The position numbers and the translations under genes are program-made. Below are positions 5,069-5,394 of a stretch of 5,394 nucleotides of DNA, in pieces. The notes under the pieces were generated by a model, which had not been told where the DNA came from, did not search any database, and saw only the letters and a program-made list of their open reading frames with translations. How positions within the stretch are numbered: position 1 is the first letter of the stretch; every line of letters starts with the position of its first letter. The DNA is from Verrucomicrobiota bacterium (GTDB lineage: Bacteria > Verrucomicrobiota > Verrucomicrobiia > Chthoniobacterales > UBA10450), in assembly GCA_003219355.1 (NCBI GenBank), contig QHOQ01000139.1, positions 1 through 5,394 of the forward strand, read 5' to 3'.

Positions 5069-5394
5069 ACGCGCTTTCCCTTTTTCTTTTGCGCCGCAGC
5101 GGCTGCGGCGGGGTCGGGGTTGGCGAGGACCCGGCCAGTTTGTTCGGTGCGGAACTTTCGAACAGCTTCCCGGAAGGAGCGGTGCTTGGTGCCAAGGATG
5201 GAGGCCGCAAGAAGGGCGGCATTGACCGCGCCGGATCTGCCGATGGCGAGAGTGCCGACAGGGACGCCCCCCGGCATTTGGGCGATGGAGAGGAGCGCAT
5301 CGAGGCCTTTGAGGGCTTTTGATTCGACCGGAACGCCGAGGACCGGGAGAACGGTTTTTGAAGCGGTCATGCCGGGAAGATGAGCGGCGCCACC
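5065..5394 (-). CDS. purE: N5-carboxyaminoimidazole ribonucleotide mutase, 3' part (N-terminus outside window)
   Basis: PurE converts N5-CAIR to CAIR, the step after PurK. The frame is open to the right edge, and the first visible residues are GGAAHLPGM, a conserved motif of the family, so the gene is truncated by the window and not broken. The visible 109 residues include the core PVLGVPVESKALKGLDALLSI and the QMPGGVPVGTLAIG loop. These are followed by the C-terminal helices (NAALLAASILG, REAVRKFRTEQTGRVLANPDP). The catalytic His of the SAHRTP motif and the N-terminal half lie beyond base 5394. The QMPGGVPV form fits the bacterial class I mutase rather than an AIR carboxylase, though the missing half would be needed to be sure. 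An unusual tail follows NPDP: six alanines, Gln, then a Lys/Arg-rich end. The stop overlaps the purK start by four bases. Confidence 0.96.
   Translation of the reverse strand, partial: GGAAHLPGMTASKTVLPVLGVPVESKALKGLDALLSIAQMPGGVPVGTLAIGRSGAVNAALLAASILGTKHRSFREAVRKFRTEQTGRVLANPDPAAAAAAQKKKGKRV
5077..5082 (-). promoter_or_regulatory. Ribosome binding site of purK within the purE tail
   Basis: On the minus strand AAGGGA, encoded by the Lys-Gly-Lys codons at the purE C-terminus, lies about nine bases before the purK ATG. It is only a partial Shine-Dalgarno match, but the ATGA overlap allows terminating ribosomes to restart here. Confidence 0.5.
5092..5110 (-). repeat. GC-rich hairpin just upstream of the purK ribosome binding site
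   Basis: CGCCGCAGC (5092-5100) and GCTGCGGCG (5102-5110) are perfect reverse complements around one base; as RNA this gives an 8-base stem with a 3-base loop. It lies in the alanine codons of the purE tail, its near edge 23 bases before the purK start. It leaves the ribosome binding site itself single-stranded. Confidence 0.55.

Overview
The window looks like ordinary chromosomal DNA from a moderately GC-rich Gram-negative bacterium. The best guess is an Acidobacteriota member of the Terriglobia type. That guess rests on recalled protein style only: a bactofilin starting MW, a DUF6526-type small membrane protein, and a secreted imidazolonepropionase-like amidohydrolase. No rRNA or other phylogenetic marker is present, so the assignment is tentative. 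I see no tRNA, CRISPR array, insertion sequence, phage gene or integrase.

Layout. Bases 1-141 are a leader for a plus-strand bactofilin gene (142-696), which ends in a strong intrinsic terminator (723-760). A spacer of about 260 bases follows; it holds one -35-like hexamer and an imperfect inverted repeat. Next is a plus-strand aldo/keto reductase (1022-1993). The rest of the window is on the minus strand. Read in its own direction, it begins with purE, cut by the right window edge (5394 down to 5065). purK follows with a 4-base ATGA overlap (5068-3926). Then come a 60-base structured gap, an exported metal-dependent amidohydrolase (3865-2528), a 67-base gap, and a two-helix membrane protein of the DUF6526 type (2460-2026). 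The last gene converges on the aldo/keto reductase with only 32 bases between the stops.

How the genes relate. PurK and PurE carry out consecutive steps of de novo purine synthesis (AIR to N5-CAIR to CAIR) and are translationally coupled. The amidohydrolase and the DUF6526 protein lie downstream in the same direction, with good ribosome binding sites and no convincing terminator before them. They could be co-transcribed with purEK, but nothing links them to purine synthesis. The bactofilin and the aldo/keto reductase appear to be separate transcription units.

I did not find a new multi-gene system. The points most worth a second look are small nucleic-acid structures in purEK: a near-perfect hairpin just before the purK ribosome binding site, a 10+1+10 base palindrome inside purK, and a hairpin over the purK stop codon. 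The bactofilin N-terminus and an abrupt change in wobble-base preference between purK and the amidohydrolase are also of interest.
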